Shown one piece after another: positions 10,079-20,515 of a stretch of 30,742 bases of DNA. The notes below the pieces were generated by a model, which was given only the letters and a program-made list of their open reading frames with translations, was not told the DNA's origin and searched no databases. A program made the position numbers and the translations under genes. The stretch is from Reclinomonas americana ATCC 50394. Lineage: Eukaryota > Jakobida > Jakobea > Jakobida. The DNA lies in the NCBI GenBank assembly GCA_048213135.1, contig PS015154.1, positions 1 through 30,742 of the forward strand. The letters run 5' to 3'. Each line of letters opens with the position of its first letter. Position 1 is the first letter of the stretch.

Positions 10079-11609
10079 CTATTCCCCCATGCGACGACGC
10101 AACAGTCGATCACAGAAATCCTTCTTATTCAGCGTCGCCGACGGCGCGCCCGGCACAATCTTCTCCGCCGACGCCGCATTGTCCGCCGCTCCCAGGTTGA
10201 TCAGTGCTGCGCGTTTTCGACGGGTGAGATGTCGCTGCTGCTGCTGCTGCTGCACGAGAAAGAGATGCCTCACCATTGCGAGCCTGCTCGACGGTCACCG
10301 AGCCGTGCCCGTTGAGGTCAATCATCGAAAACATAGTCTCCACGTCCGCAGTGTCCACGCATGCCTGGGGTGAGGAAGGGGAGAAGAAGCAAAGAGTGAG
10401 CGAGGGAGAGAGGGGGGGAGGGAGGGAGGGAGGGGGGGAGGGAGGGAGGGAGGGCGGGAGGGTGAGGGACAAGGGGAGCAAATGAGCGAGGGGAAAGGGG
10501 AGAAGAAGCAAAGAGAGAGAGAGAGGAGGGGAGTGTGAGAGAGAGAGAGAGAGAAGGAGGGAGGAAGAACGGGAGACGAAGCAACGAGCAAATGCGGAGG
10601 CACGGGAAGCGTGCAACGAGCGAATGCACACGGACGGGAAGAGAGCAAGGAAAGAGAATGCGACGCAGTGAGCAGATGCAAAGGAAGGCCGAATGAGCAA
10701 GTAGAGGGAAGCAAGAGAGGGCGAGCGGTAGGAGGATGAGTGAGGGTCGAGGAAGAGAGGAACAAGGAATTGAAAGGACGGAAAAGAGAAGCAGAGCGTG
10801 AGTGCCGAGAGTTGGGGAGGGATCGACAGAGAGAGAGGTAAAGGAATGAAGTGCAAGGGTGGAGTGAGGGAAGAGGAAGGGAGAAACCAGAGAGCAGATG
10901 GGGAAGGGGGAAGAAGTTCGTGAGTGACAAGTGAGCAAGTGAAACCGAGGAAGGAGAGGAGAGCGAGTGCGGAAGGAGGAGGAGAATGAAGAAGGTGGGA
11001 GACAGCAACAGAGACAATAAGTAGGATGAGGGGCGGTTTGTGAACGACAAGCGAGTGAGGGCAAGGAGCGAGAAAACGGGGGGGATCAAGCGAGTCNNNN
11101 NNNNNNNNNNNNNNNNACAGGGAGATTGCATCTGTCTCACTCTGTGCCTGTATCACGCAGTCTCCTGCGGTTCTTCTTCTTCTCTCTCTGGCGCCTCCTT
11201 CTCTCTCGACTTCCCTCTTCTTCTTCTTCTTCTTGTTCTTCTCTCTCTCTCTCTCTCTGTCCTTTCCCTTCCATCTCCCTTCCATCTCCTCTGCAATCAT
11301 CATACACACCTCACACAGCTTCCCATCGCGCAAGTTCTGCAACTCCGCCACCAAGAACGCACGCGGATCGTCAGGCAGGCGATGCGTCAACGCAGTCATC
11401 AAGTACTGTGCAAAGACAGAGAGAAAGTAAGCAAATCAGTGACGAACTCTTGCACCCTCTCTCACTCACNNNNNNNNNNNNNNNNNNNNNNNNNNNNNNN
11501 NNNNNNNNNNNNNNNNNNNNNNNNNNNNNNNNNNNNNNNNNNNNNNNNNNACTGCTGTCTCTCTGCTCTCTTTCTCTCTGCTCTCGCTCACTTGCACACT
11601 CACTCACTC

Positions 11610-11643
<34 letters not shown>

Positions 11644-11806
11644 TCTCTCTCTCGCACACTCTCACTCACTCAATCTATCACTCTCTCACTCTCTCTCTCT
11701 CTTTCACTCTCACCTGCATCAACGACATCACATGGTGCTTCTGAAAGTACTCTCGTGCGCGTGTCAGACGCGGATTCACAAACGCGTTGCTCCCTTCTCC
11801 CTCCAT
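10079..11806 (-). CDS. EFCAB10-like protein: RIIa-type docking domain plus EF-hand (135 aa, 4 exons)
   Basis: The exons are 11806-11714, 11405-11310, 10364-10274 and 10206-10079; all phases agree (0, 0, 1). The protein starts MEGEGSNAFVNPRLT. A RIIa-like dimerisation/docking helix pair follows (AREYFQKHHVMSLMQ, then YLMTALTHRLPDDPRAFL), the PDDPR turn being typical. An EF-hand region then gives MFSMIDLNGHGSVTVEQARN, continuing across a 67-bp intron into ALINLGAADN, and a second degenerate hand ends KKDFCDRLLRRRMGE. A RIIa-like domain before an EF-hand in about 135 residues matches the EFCAB10 family, small proteins linked to cilia and to A-kinase-anchor-like docking. The first calcium loop is imperfect (His at position 5, Gln at 12), so calcium binding is doubtful. 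Intron 2 is long, purine-rich on the + strand, and holds a 20-N gap; intron 1 holds an 81-N gap. Confidence 0.8.
10375..11300. repeat. Low-complexity intron 2 of the EFCAB10-like gene
   Basis: Positions 10375-11090 are GGGA/GAGA/AAGG simple and degenerate repeat. A 20-N gap follows at 11097-11116, then a CTTCTT/CTCT tract at 11171-11290. On the transcribed strand most of it is pyrimidine-rich. No exon is needed here, because exons 2 and 3 join in phase 0. Confidence 0.6.
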
Positions 11807-12591
11807 TATCAAATGATCAACGGCCGATTGTCCCAAGCCGCTCTGTAAATCAGTCTACATAAATGGCCAGTTTCTGAGAATTGTTTCCTCCCAATGCGCG
11901 ATTGGCTATGTGGCAACAACAACGACAATATAGAGATGACCGCGCTGCACAAAAACAAAACAGAATATCCATTGATAACAAGGATTCATGTCAATTCATT
12001 CACCAACAAACAAGCAACAGCTGTCTTGATGACCAAGTTCAACCGTATCCAAAACATCAACACAGACACCAATCTTGAGGCAGCAGCAGGTTCCTTGTGT
12101 GTGTGTGTTCGCTCTCGGAGCTCCGAACAAGTTGAGAGCTACGATCTTTTCACCGCATAGAGCGTGGTTGACCTGTGGATTTGACGCACTTGCATGGACG
12201 CGATCGTACGTGACGGCACATCGAATTCGGGAAAAGGCCATAAGCCAGGCAAACAAAGCAAAGCCGGGTCCGGATCCGTGAGGCAGGCAAAGCAAAGCAA
12301 AGCTGCGGAGGTGTCGTAGTTGGTGGCGTGGTTGAAACAGAAGAGAGCTTGTCATGTTGTCGGTGAGGTTCATGGTGGCGGTGGCTGGTGGTAGGCGCGG
12401 TTGTTGTTGTTGTTGTCATTGTTGTCGCAGCAGTGATTCAAGACTGTGACAACCACTGACCGGTGGCCGCACAATGAGGAAAAGAGGCCTGAAGGTTGGT
12501 AGGTCCACCAGCAGCATGTGTGCGTTTCGGGAACTGCAATCTGCATCGCATCAACGTGAACGGAACTCAGTCATCTCACTTCACTTACTCC
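11807..12591. other. Intergenic region upstream of the EFCAB10-like gene
   Basis: Positions 11807-12150 are comparatively AT-rich and should include the EFCAB10-like promoter. Positions 12285-12300 carry a repeated caaagcaaagc motif and 12395-12425 a TTG triplet run. I see no supported gene or RNA in this stretch. Confidence 0.4.
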
Positions 12592-13058
12592 TCACTCGTC
12601 ACCGGCCGCTGCTGTGGCCGTGTGAGTGGACTCTACCACCGTCTCCATCGTCACGCTGCCGCTGCCACTGCTTTCGCCAGCCGCGGTGATCACTGTGGCC
12701 GTTGTCGTCTTTGTCGTCGTCGTCGTGCCAGCAAAGTCACCCTCACCACCTGAAGGAAACAGCTCCTTTCTTGCTACGACCGTGTAATACCTGCACGCGC
12801 AGCAAAGATGAGCCTCGCTCTCATTCTTCCCATACCTCTTCTCCTTCTCCTTGCAGATCGGTCATCTCCCTCCTCTCTCTCTCTCACTCACACGCTCTCG
12901 TTACTCGGTGGTCAGAACTCGAGTTTCACGGCCTCTCTCTCTCTCACTACACTCACTCACGCTCACTCGCACTCACCCAATCTCACTGCTCCGACTAAAT
13001 ATCGCAGTTTCCCCTCTTGATCCTCAGTCTTGCGACTGCACTCTGCCGTCTGAAACAT
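12592..13058 (-). CDS. Tentative two-exon small gene, or 3'-terminal exons of the 2H phosphoesterase gene
   Basis: Two minus-strand coding-like segments join cleanly. Exon A, 13058-12977, runs from ATG (MFQTAECSRKTEDQEGKLRY) to a consensus donor GGTGAGTG. Exon B, 12749-12592, begins after a pyrimidine-rich CCTTCAG acceptor, reads GEGDFAGTTTTTKTTTATVI, becomes Ser/Thr-rich and stops at TGA. The phase (1) matches across the 227-bp intron. The product would be about 79 residues with no family I recognise. Alternatively, exon A joins the upstream 2H phosphoesterase through a GTTGCG donor in that gene's third exon (phase 2) and an acceptor just before exon A's GTGTAC. Acidic/Thr composition and good splice sites are the only support. 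Confidence 0.35.
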
Positions 13059-13059
13059 C

Positions 13060-13526
13060 TCTCTCAGGTACACTCTCGCTTCCCATCAAACATGGCACCC
13101 CACTTTCTCCATACACAGCGCGACTTCCCTCTTGCATTCTCTCACACCCACACTCCATCTCCCTCCCCCACACACTGCACCACCACCACCGCCACTACCA
13201 CCACCAACAGCACGACAACAACAACAACAACAGCAAGAACAAGAACAACAACAGCGAGAACAGCAAGAATAAGAAGACGACGACGACGAAGAAGAAGAAC
13301 AAGAAGAACAAGAAGAACAAGAACACAAACGAAGAGGAAGATTAAAGCAGCGGAGGAGGAAGAAAAGGAGAAAGAAAGAAGAAGGGGAAGGAAGACACCA
13401 TGACCAAGATGCAGGCAGATGAGGAAGAGAAGGAGTTGGGGAACAAAAAGACGAAACGAAGAGGAACAGAAGAATAAGAGCAGAAGAACAAAAAGAAGAA
13501 CAAACAGCCCCATCCCTCTCCCCCCG
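13060..13526. repeat. Low-complexity tract (CAC, CAA, AAGAAC and CCCTCT repeats)
   Basis: Positions 13150-13340 pass from CAC/ACC triplets through CAACAA to AAGAAGAACAAG repeats, and 13340-13510 is AAGAAG/GAGG-rich. A CCCTCTCTTCCC repeat begins near 13515 and runs to about 13600, into the end of the 2H gene. All six frames give only homopolymer-like peptides. I see no gene here. Confidence 0.6.
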
Positions 13527-14513
13527 TCACCTCCCTTCCCTCTCTTCCCCCTCTCTTCCCCCTCTCTTCCCCCTCTCTCCCCCTTTTCCCCGCAACTCAT
13601 TCCTCCTCCTCCCCGCCATGGCACACACATCAATCGCCACCACCCGCTGCCTCCCAAACGACGCCTCCGCGTACCGCTCAACATGATCCTCGGGAATCCG
13701 ATAGTTGCGCGGCACCCTGGCACGCACCAATGAGCGCTGCAGCCCGGAAAACACAAGCAAACAAAAGGCGCCTCACTTTTTCACCGTGCGCTGATTGACC
13801 TTGAAGAGCGTCATGTGCGCCTCGAACTTGTACCCCTCATCGACAGCCACTCCACTCTGACTGAGATGCCTCGTCAACGCCACTGCGCAGTCGGCAACAT
13901 AAGAAGCGCGTAACTCCACGCAAGCAGCTTACCCATCGCGCACTCAACTCTGCATCCGCGACAACCACCTATGCGACTCGTCTTCCTCGACCGCCGCAAA
14001 CAGCACTCGTCCCTTCCCAAACGATCGCGTTCCTCGTAAATGCAACTCGCCACCGCCTGCAGCTGGCACAGGCGGCACCTCAAACGCATCCAGTGCCTGC
14101 TGCACCTCCGCGATCCATTGCTCCACTGGTGAAGGTGGCGCAAAGAGCAAATTCAGTGAGAAGTGAAAGGCGGCCTCGTCGATGCGCAGGTGGTTGAGGG
14201 TGCGCGTGGTCAGACACAGATCGTCTTGCGCAGCGCTGAGTGCGCTGACAAGGGCGCGGTTGTCGACTCGAACGGAGAGGAAATGCGTGGGAGGCACTCG
14301 TGCGCGCGACGAGGAAGCAGAGGCCGCGAAGGAGGAGAAGACGCGCGGGACGGTGTTGAGCACGGGCAACATGAATCGTGCGGCGGTTTCGGCGTATTCC
14401 TCCTCGAGAGGCGAGGCTGCTGCTGCAGCAGTGGGCGACTTTTCGTGGTCTTGTTGGTCGTCTGGTGCAGTGGGAGCGACGGGAACGACGATGCGGCGGC
14501 GACGTGGAGGCAT
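13527..14513 (-). CDS. AKAP7-like 2H phosphoesterase domain protein (about 286 aa, 3 exons)
   Basis: The exons are 14513-13949, 13882-13777 and 13716-13527, with introns of 66 and 60 bp and matching phases (1 and 2). The two catalytic H-x-T/S-x motifs of the 2H superfamily are present: HFSL in exon 1 (DEAAFHFSLNLLF) and HMTL in exon 2 (KFEAHMTLFKV). After the second motif come NQRTVKK, VPRNYR and FGRQ, then IDVCAM, matching the FG...IDLCSM ending of the AKAP7 central domain. 2H enzymes cleave cyclic or 2'-5' phosphodiester bonds; AKAP7-type members degrade 2'-5' oligoadenylates. The first exon ends at an unusual donor, GTTGAG. The first ATG (MPPRRRRIVVP) is chosen; an in-frame ATG at 14582 would add 23 residues. 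The C-terminal tail is Arg/Gly/Glu low-complexity and may instead be intron, leading to exons at 13058-12592. No PKA-binding helix is evident. Confidence 0.78.
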
Positions 14514-15158
14514 TGGGTGTGATGAGAATATGTCCTGCGGAATAGTAATCAACTTCACTGATCCATGCACAGCAATGAGCATCTACTAGTGATCGCCAAC
14601 AAGTCTCGTGTGCCCTCCTACAAATAAAACTTTTATCGACGTTGAGAAACCATACATAGTCAATTCTGGACACATTTACAGCCTCAAGGCCTTTGCTGGC
14701 TTGCATGCGAGAGAGTGTATCTGGCTCAGGCCGTACATGCACACGCAGAGGCTATGCGGTGTCATTTGTTGCTCATTCTGTGCATTCTTATATCGACGTC
14801 GACAGCAATTGCAAGCGACGTCGTGCAGCAACGTCGAGGCTATCCATCCTCCTCACAGCCTCCTGCTCATCAACCACCGTGCTCGCACATTGCGCACGCT
14901 GAAGACTATCATGATGGGTCGCAACGGCGGCTCAGAACTCACCGTCAAGCCATCGACGTTGCGAATTTCGACCACTGGAAGGAAACAAAGCTCTGTCGCA
15001 CATCGCTGCACGTGTTCCTTCACTTGTTACTACGCCCTCCGCAGCCACACAAGCTCCACTCTTCCACTGCGCGCCTCACACTCCAAGAAAAAAGCGCGGG
15101 ACAAAAAACTGACCGTTACTTTTCCAAGTCACAGTCACTCAATCGCGCACCAAGTGCA
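14514..15158. promoter_or_regulatory. Divergent intergenic region between the 2H phosphoesterase and CEP120
   Basis: The two genes start 645 bp apart on opposite strands, so this stretch probably contains both promoters. The + strand holds an open frame from 14754 with a signal-peptide-like start (MRCHLLLILCILISTSTAIA) that runs in frame into CEP120 exon 1. CEP120 is not secreted, so I treat this as fortuitous or as part of the 5' leader. Confidence 0.4.
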
Positions 15159-15571
15159 ATGAGACGCGCGTCGTCTCCCTCAGTGGGAGGAGCAACAACA
15201 ACAGCAGCAACAGCAGCAGGAGGGCAGCAGAGTGTGACTGCTGGTGCCTCCTCCTCCATGACACATGTGATGTGTGTGTGGGTGGAGGAGGCGGTGGAGA
15301 TGCCAGTGGTGGGCGTGCGAGGCAAGAGAGTGTGTCTGCTGTCGCAGTTTAACAGTTGCGTGAGCGGGAGGGAGAGGGGGGATAAGAGGGAGGGAGAAGA
15401 GAGATGAGAGGCAGCAGTTTTTTTGTGTCCCTTCCTTCCTCTCTTTCTCTGTGTGCCTGCGTACGCAGTGCTGTCTTCTCTCTGTCTTCTCTGTCTTGTG
15501 CAACTCACCTCTGTCCTTGATCTGCCCTTTCCCTTCTTCTTCTTCTTCTGTCACACTCGTCTTCAGTCTCG

Positions 15572-15615
<44 letters not shown>

Positions 15616-15735
15616 TCGNNNNNNNNNNNNNNNNNNNNCGGCGTGCCCGTTCGCCTTACCTCTTTGTTACCTCCGACGTTGTCGTAACCTACCGACTTTA
15701 CGTTCCCCTTCCGTTCGTTCGTCTCCTCTTTGTCA

Positions 15736-15785
<50 letters not shown>

Positions 15786-18700
15786 CCTTTTGAACACTTC
15801 GTTCATCCTTCTCATTCACCTTTCTCTGCCTTCGCTTCTCAGCCTCCCTCACTCTTCCCTTTCGCCTCACCCTTCCCCTTCTATTCCCCTTCTCACCCTC
15901 CCCCGCAACAGGGCAAGAACAACGCTCCCCATCCGTCCCCCTCCCTCTCCCCCAATCCAACACCGGCAACACCAACTCCACTCCACCGCCCTCCGCCTCC
16001 ACCCAACCACCCGCCAGCGCACTTCGCCTGCAGTGGACATTCACACCCGCACAGTGGCGGGAGGTGCGCGCCAACCGACGTGCCGCAGTCCGCGTCGACG
16101 TGCTGGTCCACGAGGCCAACAAGGCACCGGACGCGCGCACCGACTCGCTCGGCTACGCTCTGTTGCATGTGCACGAGTGTGTGGAGGCGCAGGGAGCACC
16201 AGAGGAGGTGCAGCTGCGCGAGTACCCGCTGAATGCGTCGCAGCATCGGCGGTTCAACGCACCACGACCGGCAGTGTTGCGCGTGCGCTTTTTTGTGCAG
16301 ACGAATGCGAATACGATGGCGGGTGATAATCCAGGTGCGGGTGAGCGCAATCAGGAGGGGGAATTGTTGCATCTCTCTCTCCCTCTCTGGTTCCATTCAC
16401 CGTTCTCACTCTGCATTCGTCTCTCTTTTACTCGTTGTTCTCGCTCGCTATCTTCCACTCCTTTTCTTGCACTGTCGTTTCGTTCATCGTTCTCTCACAC
16501 TTTCTGTCAGTCTCCCTCTCCCCTTTCTCTCCATCTCCCCCGCTCATTTTCTCGTCTCTCTTTCTCTCTTGCCCTCTCTCCCTGTTTCAACCTATCTGTT
16601 CCTTCTCTCTTATCTCGTCTCGCTTGTCTTCTCATGTCATTTTCATCTCCTTTCGTTCTTGTTATCTCTTCGTTCTCTCTCTTCTCTCTCGCCAATTCCC
16701 CTTCGCCCATTTCTCTCCCCTTTTCTCCCTTGTCGTTGAGTTCAACGTTCTCTCGCACTTCCTGTCAGTCTCCGTCTCCCTCTTTCTCTGCCTCCTCCGC
16801 TCATTTTCTCGTCTCTCGTCTCTCGTCTCTCTTGCCCTCTTTCCCTTTTTCCAATTCCTCTCTTCTCCCTTGTCGTTTCGTTCTTGGTTCTCTCGCACTT
16901 CCAGTCAGTCTCTCCGCTCATTTTCTCGTTTCTCGTCTCTCTTGCCCTCTCTCCTTGTTTCAACCTCTCTGTCCCTTCTCTCTCATCTCGTCTCTTTTCT
17001 CTTCTCATCTCTCTTTCTTCTCCTTTCTCGCTCTCGCCAACTCGCCTTTTCCTCCCAATTCCTCCTTCTCCTTCCGTCTTTCCCTTTTCTTCACACTTCC
17101 CCGTCCCCTCAACGCCTTTCTCATCCACCCTCTCTCTATTCTTCGCAGACTCCGCACCACCTCCACCACTCGTCGTGGATACACAAACACAGGATGTCGT
17201 ACCAACACCACCACTGTCCCCCGGACGCGTGGGAGGCGGTGTGTTCCCCTCGACAGCTCTCTTCTTTCCCCCCTCAATTCTCACTCTTTTTTTAAATCCT
17301 CGCCAGGCCCCAATCGTGATCCAGTGAGCAATCAACCTGCGTTTGGCGCTGGCGATGAGCGCAAACTGCGCCTCTCCATCAACCTCCGCGACTTTCGCGA
17401 CTGTGCGCTTCCGTCGGCCAATGTGTACATATTTTACAAGCTGCCGGCTCTCGGCGTATTCACACCCATCAAGTCCACGTCGATGCAGGTGATTGATTGC
17501 CGACGATGAGAACACTTGTGCGTCTCGCTCACCCCGTGCGCAGATTGTCGGTCGTGGCGAATTCAAAATCCCCAACGGCTACTGCACATTTGATTTCCAC
17601 ACCCCACCTCGGTTATTCGCGCAAGCACTGGCCACTGCGCCACTGGAACTCCTCGTGTTTCACAAGGGCGAGGCATCGAAGGACGAGCTGGTGAGTGAAG
17701 ATGCGCTGCAGGCATTGTAAGCGGGCGCTGACAGCGATTCGCAGATTGGTGTCGCCACCATTTCTCTGCAAGAAATCGTCACTGCACCGGCCGTGGCGAT
17801 TCGTTCCGATGGCGTAGCCGAGGTCATGTGTCATATTCTCGATCTGTTGGTACCCGTGATGCTCACAGACAACGAGACGGGAGAGAGTCGGAGGGTGAGT
17901 ATTGCTATTTTTGAGTGTGCAGTGCGTCGCTGCTTCTCATTGTGGCGAGTACAGAGTGGCATTTTGCGAGTGGTGTGCACACTGGAGATTTTCCCGAGCG
18001 CCGAACCAAGACCACTGGCTGTTTTTGAGCGACAGGATCCGCATACTGTTTACACAGAAGGTGTGTTGCCAACCTGCAGCAGGGTTCCTTGCTCTCGCTT
18101 CCGCTCCCTTTCTCTCGCTTCCGCTCTCTTGCTCTCGCTTGCGCTCCTTGCTCTCGCTTGCGCTCCTTGCTCTCGCTTGCGCTCCTTGCTCTCGCTTGCG
18201 CTCCTTGCTCTCGCTTGCGCTCCTTGCTCTCGCTTCCGCTCCTTGCTCTCGCTTCCGCTCCTTGCTCTCGCTTCCGCTCCTTGCTCTCGCTTCCGCTATC
18301 TTTCTCTCGCTCCCGCTCCATTCTCTCCTTCCCCCCTTTCCCTTCCCCCTTTCCCTTCCCCCTTTCCCTTCCCCCGTTTCCCTTCCTCCCTTTCCCTTCC
18401 CCCCTTTCTCTTCCCCCTTCTCACTCCCCCTCTAAAAGACCCCCACCGACGACCACCTCTCGCCCCACCACCCCAACCACCCGCCACCACGACTGCCGCC
18501 AGTGACCGCCGCCGACCATCCTCCGCCTCGCCCACGCGTCGCGCCGAGGGAGGCGACGAAGGAGCGAGTGCCGCGCCGCCACCTCGACAACCACCAACCA
18601 TCACCATGCCAGTGGCACGGCCGCACGACGACCTCACAGCAAGCATGTTGCGCGACACTCCCGAGTACCGCACGGCACTGGAATTGGNNNNNNNNNNNNN

Positions 18701-20411
18701 NNNNNNNNNNNNNNNNNNNNNNNNNNNNNNNNNNNNNNNNNNNNNNNNNNNNNNNNNNNNNNNNNNNNNNNNNNNNNNNNNNNNNNNNNNNNNNNNNNNN
18801 NNNNNNNNNNNNNNNNNNNNNNNNNNNNNNNNNNNNNNAAATGTGGAAGGAGCAGGAAAAGGCGAGATTCGCGGAAGAGATGACGGTGTATGAGCGCAAG
18901 AGGAAGGCGCAGTTGGAGAGGGAGCATGCGGAGCGTGCGCAGCGTTTTGAGGCGGGTGTGAAGCTGCGCGAGGCGGAGTTGGCCAAGCACGAGGAGCGGA
19001 TGCGCGCCTGCGTGGCGGAGTGTGAGGCACGCGAACGGCGCCTGACATCGATTGATGCGGAGTTGCAGCGGCGCAAGGTGGAGTTGGAGCGCGACTACGC
19101 CATCAAGTGCTCGCAGGCCGACGATGCCGTGCGACGTGCTCGTGAGGAGTGTGAGCACAAGGTGTCACTGGAGCGACTCAAGTGCGAAGAGTTCGACAAG
19201 CAGCTAAAGCAGGCGCAGAAGCGCATGGAGAAGGCCGACGCACAGCTGCAGAAGCAGGTGGAGGAGTTTGAGCAGGTTTGACACGAGATTTGTTTGGNNN
19301 NNNNNNNNNNNNNNNNNTGAGGGCTGTGGAGTGTGGTGTGAAGTTACTGACTGCCACGGCATTGTAGTATCGCAAGAGCAACAGCGAGAGCGAGGCGGCG
19401 GCCCTGCGACAGCAGTTGTCGATTTTACAAAACGATGTTGTTGCGTAATCAATGAGAATCGCTTGAGCAACTCTCATCTGACTGTCGCGTGCAGGCCGAA
19501 TCACACCGCACCATTGACCGACTGAACAAGTCCAAGAAGAGCTACAAGGATCAACTGCGTCGCGCCGTACAGGAGATCGATCGCCTGAGCGTGCTGCACC
19601 GAGATCGACGCACAGCGGAGCTCGACAGGGTTTGTCTTGCGTGTCCTCCCTCCATTCAACAAGTTGGTTGACTGCTTGTCGGCCACAGGAAAAAGAAGAG
19701 ATTGAGGGCTTGCGCCGCCACTACTTGCAGGTGGAGCAGGCGAGTTTGCGCACGATTGGCGGCGGTGCCGCTGCCTCCGCCGGTCAAATGATGGCCGGTA
19801 CGACCACCACCACGACGGGTGGTTGGGGCTTTGAGCAGCTGGCAGCACGGGCGCAGAGTGCAGGAGGCTCCGCATCGCATCTCAGCGAACTGCACACTCT
19901 GCAGAGTCGCCTCAACTCGCTGCTGCGACGCTTCGAGACGGGAGCGGGCGAGGAAGGCGTGCCCTCTGATCCACAGCAGCCACAGCAGCAACCGCCACCA
20001 CCGGCTCCAGCCGCCGCTGCTTCTGCTGTTCCTCCTCCTCCTCCTCCCCCTCAGCAACAACAACAAGCACAGCAGCAGCAGCCTGCACAACCGCAGCCAC
20101 CACCACTGGTCTCAGCGACATCGACCAACACGATGGCGACGGTGGCCAGTGGCGGCCGGTCGTTCATGGTGTCGACCGCGGACTCGTCGTCCGAGGAGGA
20201 CTCGTTGCGCATGCGCGATCCCGAACTCGCCGTGGTGCGTCGCTCCGGGCACTATGGTGGCGAGAACGCCCGTGAAAACGAGGAAATCCGCCGACTGCTA
20301 CGCGAGAAGGAGGAGCTGTTGCGCGTGGGTTTGGAACCGTCGGATAGCGTCGTCGCGGAGATTGACAGGAAGGTGGCCGACATTCGCGCTCGCGCCGGTC
20401 GCGCCAGGTAG
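15159..20411 (+). CDS. CEP120: CEP120, centrosomal/basal-body protein (about 971 aa, 12 exons)
   Basis: The exons are 15159-15354, 15912-16340, 17149-17238, 17307-17488, 17544-17690, 17745-17894, 17955-18060, 18439-18687 plus 18839-19275 (split by an N gap), 19368-19439, 19495-19629 and 19689-20411. The total is divisible by three. Exons 1-2 encode a split N-terminal C2 domain (THVMCVWVEEAVEMPVVGV, then LRLQWTFTPAQWREVRAN). Exons 4-7 give a second C2 region (KLRLSINLRDFRDCALPSAN; ILRVVCTLEIF). Then comes the CEP120 coiled coil, opening TPEYRTALEL and MWKEQEKARF and containing RRAREECEHKVSLERLKCEE, and a conserved C-terminus (LLREKEELLRVGLEPSDSVV, EIDRKVADIRA). Length and order match animal CEP120, which works at centrioles in daughter-centriole assembly, elongation and ciliogenesis. 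Exon 1's donor is uncertain: 15355 (GTTGCG, phase 1) or 15360 (GTGAGC, phase 0, needing the acceptor before TGGACATTC at 16034). A Pro/Gln-rich insert interrupts the C-terminal part. Confidence 0.88.
15355..15911. repeat. CEP120 intron 1 with CT microsatellites and an N gap
   Basis: (CT)n runs lie at about 15577-15610 and 15738-15777, and a 20-N gap at 15619-15638. The remainder is pyrimidine-rich on the sense strand. I see no additional exon, though one could hide in the gap. Confidence 0.6.
16341..17148 (+). repeat. CEP120 intron 2, degenerate pyrimidine-rich repeats
   Basis: The 808-bp intron repeats blocks such as ctcattttctcgtctctc and TTGCCCTCTCTCC with TTTCAACC at about 16540, 16800 and 16916. 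It opens with GTGAGC and closes with CTTCGCAG. Phase 1 is kept on both sides. Confidence 0.6.
18088..18315 (+). repeat. 19-bp minisatellite in CEP120 intron 7
   Basis: About a dozen near-perfect head-to-tail copies of gctctcgcttgcgctcctt fill the middle of the intron. Five consecutive copies read TTGCGC; the flanking copies read TTCCGC. From 18316 to 18425 the tract continues as CCCTTTCCCTT simple repeat. Confidence 0.9.
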
Positions 20412-20515
20412 CACAACAATAATACAAAATAGTACCCCCCTAATAGCAAGCCAATAGTTAATTTCATTTGGCCCTTTCTAACAGGATATGGATGCACAAA
20501 AAAAGAGCTAGCTCC
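20412..20515. other. Convergent 3' region between CEP120 and the unidentified minus-strand gene
   Basis: Only 104 bp separate the two stop codons. The stretch is AT-richer than its surroundings (aataatacaaaatag at 20418-20432) and probably carries overlapping 3' untranslated and cleavage signals. No canonical AATAAA is seen on either strand. Confidence 0.4.

Noticed and set aside
10318-11140. Long minus-strand frames rich in Ser, Leu and Pro
   Set aside because: They are the pyrimidine-rich intron 2 of the EFCAB10-like gene; only 10364-10274 carries a real domain.
13142-13403. Poly-Lys/Asn/Thr frames and a Cys/Ser frame on the opposite strand
   Set aside because: They are translations of CAC, CAA and AAGAAC simple repeats without codon or domain character.
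14754-15158. Open frame with a signal-peptide-like start upstream of and in frame with CEP120 exon 1
   Set aside because: CEP120 is not secreted, the translation after the hydrophobic start has no domain character, and the first CEP120-like residues appear only after the ATG at 15159.
16435-17295. Long Ser/Leu/Phe-rich open frames on the + strand
   Set aside because: These are CT-rich intron sequence of CEP120; frames in all phases look alike.
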